20,885 nt of DNA from Elysia marginata (Eukaryota; Mollusca; Gastropoda; Plakobranchidae): the NCBI GenBank assembly GCA_019649035.1, contig BMAT01001755.1:183016-203900 (forward strand), in the 5' to 3' direction. Below are positions 16,126 through 20,885 of this stretch, piece by piece. A program made the translations under genes and the position numbers. How positions within the stretch are numbered: position 1 is the first letter of the stretch; each line of letters opens with the position of its first letter. Below the pieces are notes generated by a model that was not told the DNA's origin, ran no database searches, and saw only the letters and a program-made list of their open reading frames with translations.

Positions 16126-18066
16126 TGGTTTGAATATGAGAGTTGTAAATTCAAAAACTAATTATAAAGTGGATGAACTATATACCTCTTAGTATTTCTA
16201 TAAGTGAAAAATTTTAGTATATATTTGCAGGGAATCGAGAAAGTTTCCTGCAATTCTCAATGTGGAGTAAACTAAAATGGAAACTTGAAGAGTTGAGCTC
16301 TTTAAACCCAAAGGCCTTTGGAACTGGAATGATGTAATTAAGATAAAAGAAATTTTTTTCTCATTCCTGGGTGTCAAAACATAAGGAAATAAGCTTGACG
16401 TTTCATTCTTGTTGGTATTGGATATTGTAACAGTTATCTGCTGGCCGCAATGTGTGCAACCGCTCGGGCTTAAAGAGTTCTTGCTCTTAAATATAATACT
16501 TATGATATGTCACCCTTCCTAATTGTGTCATTAGAAAATGGTTTGCATGCCTTTGTATATTTAGGAAAAACTGCTTTATCATAGGTGCACCAAGTTATGT
16601 CCCTATACAACTGTTCCATACCAGCAAAGGCATGGCTGATATGTCTGTTTGTGCTCTTGATGAATATTCAATTACAGGTTGTGAACTAACTTGTCAATGT
16701 TTGAAAAATGTGACATCTTTTCCATGGCTGTGTAGAATGTTACTATGTAGAACACAAAATAATAGCTATGAGTTGTGTAGTGGTTTAAAGTCTTCTAATT
16801 ATAGACAAGCTATTCTTTGAATGTTGGTGCATTTGAAAATTAAAAAAAAAAAATCAAGGAGACATTAAAGTGGTTCAAGAAAAATAATCAGTTATAAGAC
16901 TGCATATGACTGAGAGGCTGCTAACCAGCAGGGCATACCTCTTCAAGGAAGATTTATATATTAGGAATTTAGAGAACGCAAGCAAATAACCTATAATAGT
17001 TGATGTCCATTTTCTGTAGATTTGCTGAAATCAGTTAAAAACTTAAAAAGTTTACCATATTGAATAAATTCTTCCTTTCCTAGTGTTTTAGGAGTTTAAT
17101 ATGAATCTGACACTCTACTTTTTGTACTGCAGCTTTTAAAAAGTGCAACTGTTATGGGCTTTGATGTGAAATGTCTTTTATACATTACATAGTTTGAATT
17201 ACTTTTGTTTCTTACGTAACAGTACAATTCTCCCACAATAAAATCTGATAATGCAAAAAATAAATTCCATTTGGTCCAAATCAACTTTTTAGACTTTGAA
17301 TAATCTTGTTGTTTATTTTCAGCCATTTTTGTAAGATGGACATCAGTGAATTTTTACCATTATAACTACATACAAGATGACAACAGGCTGGTAATGCGGA
17401 AACAGCATTTCTGGGTCTAATAACTGAATACAAAAAAAATGAAAATAAATCAAAATTTCTGTTGATTTCTGAATGTATACTTAGCTTCTATTATTCATAG
17501 GAAAGAAGTTTTGCTTTCATTCAATGACAAATAGTTACTTTATTCATTGATAATGTCATTGAGAAGAGGAAGAAAGAGAGTTAATAAGAAAAATGTATTC
17601 ATCAGTTCAATATCTTTCAGTTTTCTTTATGTCTCCTGGGGATCAACTTGAGCCAAGTTGGTTGGGTACCTTGCAGCACATTTCAAGTTCCATGGAAAAT
17701 TTTTGGACTTGTGTAGCAATTGGTGAACTGTGCTGAAGTATTCTGTATGTCTGGGAATCTACCAGTATGGGTCTACTTCATGAATCAAGAGTGATGAATT
17801 TGATACTCATAAACAGTTTATCTTAATACATGTACTCAATCCAGTGTGAGGTTAGGCTGTATTGTGAGCTAGTTTCTCATATTGAGAAACAGAAAGTATC
17901 AGACAAAATCTTCATAATAATTAGGATGTGTAGGATATATACAGTCGAGTCAAAATAGTTCTAACCTGGATCAGTTGAATTGTGTCAAGATTATCAACTT
18001 CTTTTGTAATGCATCTGATAATTTGCAGTTAAATTTTGTTGCTGTGGGGACTGAAATAGCTGGGAT
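16126..18066. other. Non-coding AT-rich stretch
   Basis: No convincing gene. Short frames at 16632-16820 (+) and 17096-17326 (-) are AT-rich and have no recognisable motif. AATAAA hexamers occur at 17063, 17237 and 17444. TACAGTCGAGTC at 17939 resembles one end of a mariner-type element, but I found no partner end. Confidence 0.6.
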
Positions 18067-18260
18067 GGACTTTAAGCCTTATAGCCTCTGCATGGGTTGG
18101 AAATATCTGGACTGTAGGCCTTATAGTCTATGCATGGGTTGGAAATATCTGGACTCTAGGCCTTTAGCCTATGCATGGGTTGGAAATATCTGGACTGTAA
18201 GCCTTATAGCCTATGCATTAGTATGAAATATCTGGACTACAGGTCTATAACCTATGCATT
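18067..18260. repeat. Minisatellite, 42-bp unit, about 4.5 copies
   Basis: The word GGACT (first copy GGACTTTAAG) recurs at 18067, 18109, 18151, 18192 and 18234. Each unit continues GCCTTATAGCCTATGCATGG and GTTGGAAATATCT with small changes; the last copies carry ATTAGTATG in place of GGGTTGG. The unit is unrelated in sequence to the other 42-bp array at 5570-5908. One frame is open because 42 is a multiple of three. Confidence 0.93.
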
Positions 18261-19329
18261 AATTATGAATAAAAAATGTGGTTGAGAGAGAAGAAGAAGA
18301 GTGTCAGAGAATAAGGCTGGGATGAAGTATTTGAGCATTTGTCACAGGTCCAGGGCGAATTAATCGGATAGCACAAAATTTAACTTCAGAGGTGTTGCTG
18401 TTTTGAGTAAGACATTGTTCTTAGCATCCAAACATAAAAAAAAATTCTTGAAACGGTTTTGTTGAAAGATACGTATAATTTTTGTTGATTTAAATTCAAA
18501 TTTTAAGAAAATATTTTTCTGATTGTTTGTGTTCTGAGTTCTTGAACAAAGAATGTTTTATGTTATAAAATTCCCACAGGAAAAAAATAAAATTTTGTTG
18601 TAAGATGTCAGAAAAAGAACGCACACGGACTTCAATGTATTTATGATGATAGACACATTGTCTTACGTCCAGGTGAAATGAGTTGGAAGTCAGAAAGTAC
18701 TTAAAAAAAAAAAAACGCCATTCAAAGTCCCCTAAATTCTTCTTTTTCTCTATACATTAGATCAGTAAATATTTTAATATCTTTTCACAAAATGTTGATA
18801 ATTTTATGAATTTTTAACATTTGGAAGCTTAGAAAAATGTCTAGTTCAAAACAGAATTGCCTTAAAAGGTGAAAATTGCAACATCCGACTCATGCACCCT
18901 TGGTGGGAGACAATTTTTCTTTGTCATCATCAGCAACAATGTGTGTTTCTTCAATCTTACGCATGAAATTATGGCATGTTTATTCTTTTTGTCTTGACTG
19001 TTCTTGTATTATCCAAATACATGTAATCTGTAAAATAATTTGGTTTATAACTATCAATGGAACTAGTTTATATAGAGAACTGGAAAGACTTTTTTATGAG
19101 AACTAGGCATTGGAATGTGTCGTACAGTCAGTGTAAGATAATGGAACTAACTGGCTCACAGTCGCATCTATTTTTTTCTTCTGATATTATGTATTATGAC
19201 ATTAATGGAATGCAAAATCAATTATAAATGCAGTTTTGATAGAAACAAATCCTTGTTTGAGTTTCTTCTTTGTTTGTGTAGTTTATAAAGATGAGCAATA
19301 ACGATTTTGTAATCAACAAATTAAAGATG
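18261..19329. other. Non-coding AT-rich stretch
   Basis: A short GA-rich run follows the minisatellite (18281-18303). The rest is AT-rich with homopolymers, including 12-13 A near 18704. The frame at 18876-19106 has no recognisable features. Nothing else is seen. Confidence 0.6.
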
Positions 19330-19582
19330 TACAGTGGAATCCTCATAAAGTCAACACCTTGAGACCAAAAAAACGTGTTGACTTTAAGCAAGAGTTAACT
19401 TTAACCATTACAAAGATATAAGGAAATACAAAATGGAACTGCAAAACAGAGTTGACTTTAAGCAATAGTTAACTTAAACCATTACAAAGATATAAAGAAA
19501 AACAAAATGGAACTGCTAAACAGAGTTGACTTTAAGCAAGAGTTTCCCTTAAAGGTGTTGACTTTAAATGGATTCCACTGTA
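19330..19582. mobile_element. MITE, TA-flanked, 31-bp terminal inverted repeats (pogo/Tc1-mariner type)
   Basis: The left end 19330-19360 (TACAGTGGAATCC, 3 variable bases, TAAAGTCAACACCTT) and the right end 19552-19582 are inverted copies matching at 28 of 31 positions. The outermost TA pairs fit the TA target duplication of the Tc1/mariner superfamily, and CAGTGGAA-type tips are common in pogo-like elements. The element is 253 bp with no reading frame for a transposase, so it is non-autonomous. The interior is a 74-bp tandem repeat: GTTGACTTTAAGCAA starts at 19377, 19451 and 19525 with ATGGAACTGC(A/T)AAACAGA between, and the core GTTGACTTTAA also sits in the right terminus. Confidence 0.92.
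19377..19550. repeat. 74-bp tandem repeat inside the MITE, about 2.3 copies
   Basis: Two full copies (19377-19450 and 19451-19524) and a partial third (from 19525). Copies share GTTGACTTTAAGCAA.AGTTAAC, CCATTACAAAGATATAA and AAAATGGAACTGC. The repeat reuses the terminal motif GTTGACTTTAA, suggesting that the element's own end was duplicated inward. Confidence 0.9.
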
Positions 19583-20292
19583 AATGTACCAGTACTCAAT
19601 GTCAATGTTGTTGACAAAACCATACAAACTTTAAAAATTCCAAAGGCAACTGCATCCAAAATACCATAAAATGGCATGTTTCTAAACAACTTGTGAAAGT
19701 AAAAATTCCAAACTTTTTAATCCTTTCGCCTGTATCTCCACTGTATTAAAAAGTTGTTCAGATTCTGAATGTTTCTCATTTGAAGGGCTGAGGACTGAAC
19801 CAGAAAGAACAGGCTGCCTCCTGTCTCTCTACATTATACCACATTCTGTCACAGGTACGCAAGTTTTCCAATCTTTGCAGGAAATCCAGTTTTTTAACAG
19901 TTTTCTCTATCCATGACAGCATGAAATTTTGACAAAAATAATGCTGAACTTTGTAAGAAAATGGTCCAAACTTAAGATTTAAAATCAAACATTCTTTTGG
20001 GTTGTACAGCTGTGCAGGCCCTAGTACAGATTTATATCTACCTATTTTAGTTGATCTGTTGAAGATTCTATTGGGGCAGCTGTTGAATATCAGTGCGGAC
20101 TGGTGCAGATATAATAGAGGGTCATAATTTTCCTGCTTTTTGTGCACAATGCCCTAGTACATGTATCTCTGCCGATCGACTGTGGCGAAATTCAGGATCA
20201 CTTTTATTTCAATTCTCATGCAGCCTTTGACAGAGCAATAATAACATCACAAGTACCTGTTTTAAATTTTATAAAGTTGGTATATGATGCTT
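19583..20292. other. Non-coding stretch
   Basis: A minus-strand open frame of 123 codons runs 20147-19776, but it begins at GTG, not ATG, and shows no recognisable motif, splice context or compositional shift. I treat it as chance. Nothing else is seen. Confidence 0.55.
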
Positions 20293-20303
20293 AAGTCCTT
20301 GCA
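20293..20303. repeat. Left target-site duplication of the SINE-like element
   Basis: AAGTCCTTGCA, identical to 20484-20494. The identity of both copies suggests a recent insertion. Confidence 0.85.
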
Positions 20304-20483
20304 CCGAGCACAGTCCGGGCCCCAACTGGTTGGGTCAGTGTCAGTATAATGTGACCGGCTGAGGCTAAGTCATGGTATCCCCGCTAGTCTCTGGGTGGCA
20401 GCCCGTAAATTGTCATTGGGACCCAAGCCCTGAGAGCACCTTTGAAGTGGAATTGGGCTTGTAAAAATACCCTTCAATCAATC
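20304..20483 (+). mobile_element. SINE-like retroelement with 11-bp target-site duplication
   Basis: A 180-bp, locally GC-rich insert is flanked by perfect direct repeats AAGTCCTTGCA at 20293-20303 and 20484-20494. Its 3' end is a short tetranucleotide tail (TTCAATCAATC, next to the duplication), typical of tRNA-derived SINEs and some LINEs. The interior includes GTGTCAGTATAATGTGACC, which I recall as resembling a widespread molluscan repeat, and a 3' part ending GGGCTTGTAAAAATACCC. I cannot place clear Pol III A and B boxes, so it may be 5'-truncated. The direct repeats and tail are directly visible; the family is inferred. Confidence 0.85.
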
Positions 20484-20494
20484 AAGTCCTTGCA
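20484..20494. repeat. Right target-site duplication of the SINE-like element
   Basis: AAGTCCTTGCA directly after the CAAT-type tail. The tail's final bases and the duplication's first A residues overlap in sequence, so the exact border may move by one or two bases. Confidence 0.85.
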
Positions 20495-20669
20495 GAATAT
20501 AACAAATCACGTGGTATTCATATAGTTCACTCTGGACGTTTTGAACCTAAAGGAACAATTCAACTTTGAATTGTCCAAAAAATTTAAATTTATCTATCAG
20601 TAACGTCTAGAAACCTACACTGGAGCCGTGTTAAGATAAACCTTTCTGGGACAGAAAAAACATTATCAG
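20495..20669. other. Short non-coding stretch
   Basis: AT-rich sequence between the SINE-like element and the GT-rich repeat. Nothing recognised. Confidence 0.5.
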
Positions 20670-20885
20670 TTGGTGTTTGTTGTTGGGAGTTGTTTTATGT
20701 GGCTGGGAGTTGTTTTTGTTTTTGGAAGTTGTTTTTTTTTGTTGCTGCGAGTTGTTGTTTTTGGGGGTTGTTTTTTGTTTTTTGGGAGTTGTTAGTTGTT
20801 TTTGGGAGTTGGTTTTTGTTGTTAGGTGTTGGTTTTTGTTGTTGAGAGTTGGTTTTTGTTGTTGGGGGTTGTTTTTTTTTTGTTG
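20670..20885. repeat. GT-rich degenerate minisatellite, runs off the window
   Basis: Almost only G and T on the + strand, built from variants of GTTGTTGGGAGTTGTTTTT at irregular 15-27 nt spacing; only a few A and C appear. Later copies (from about 20800) converge on GAGTTGGTTTTTGTTGTTG. The array continues past the window end, so its full length is unknown. Confidence 0.9.

Noticed and set aside
17939..17952. TACAGTCGAGTC resembling a mariner-type terminus
   Set aside because: No matching inverted end was found downstream within the window.
17975..18226. Repeat peptide with YSLCMGWKYLD units
   Set aside because: A translation of the 42-bp array; later copies shift frame.
19776..20147. Minus-strand frame of 123 codons
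   Set aside because: It starts with GTG, has no recognisable motif and no splice or composition support.

Overview
The window reads as eukaryotic nuclear DNA, most likely from an invertebrate and probably a mollusc. It is AT-rich, genes are split by long introns with consensus GT-AG borders, and the space between exons carries minisatellites, a TA-flanked MITE, a SINE-like insertion with a clean target-site duplication, and a poly(A)-tailed retroposed fragment. The molluscan assignment rests on the style of the repeats, recalled from memory, and is an inference.

One gene dominates, on the + strand: the 3' portion of a split gene whose protein I judge to be a ubinuclein (UBN1/UBN2 type), the H3.3-binding subunit of the HIRA histone chaperone complex. 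Exons at 3854-3916, 4351-4783, 6927-8106, 9640-10428 and 14531 onward join in a consistent reading frame and encode about 830 residues. The first small exon gives TLLKESRMCHEELAK, which resembles the ubinuclein segment just after the family's middle domain. The rest is a long Ser/Pro/Gln-rich, probably disordered C-terminal tail with several short predicted helices and two SUMO-interaction-like motifs. The 5' part of the gene (HRD and middle domain) lies upstream of the window, so 1-3853 is read as intron.

Splicing features stand out. The 3' splice site of the exon at 4351 is locally duplicated (4257-4364), and use of the upstream copy would insert a stop. The exon ending at 10428 appears to use a GC donor, with a GT donor 4 nt downstream and an in-frame stop at the same place. 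The 3' end may be alternatively spliced: exon 14531-14583 gives a short C-terminus, while a further exon at 15812, behind a CAGCAG acceptor, has coding-like frames interrupted at a CCCC run.

Region by region: 1-3853 intron with an imperfect 71-78 bp repeat at 2619-2797; 3854-10428 four coding exons, with a 42-bp minisatellite in the 4784-6926 intron; 10429-14530 a repeat-rich intron with 58-bp and 39-bp minisatellites, a polypurine tract and an antisense retroposed fragment; 14531-16125 gene 3' end; 16126-20885 non-coding, with a 42-bp minisatellite, a 253-bp MITE, a 180-bp SINE-like element and a GT-rich repeat running off the edge. I see no tRNA, rRNA, CRISPR or prokaryotic operon features.
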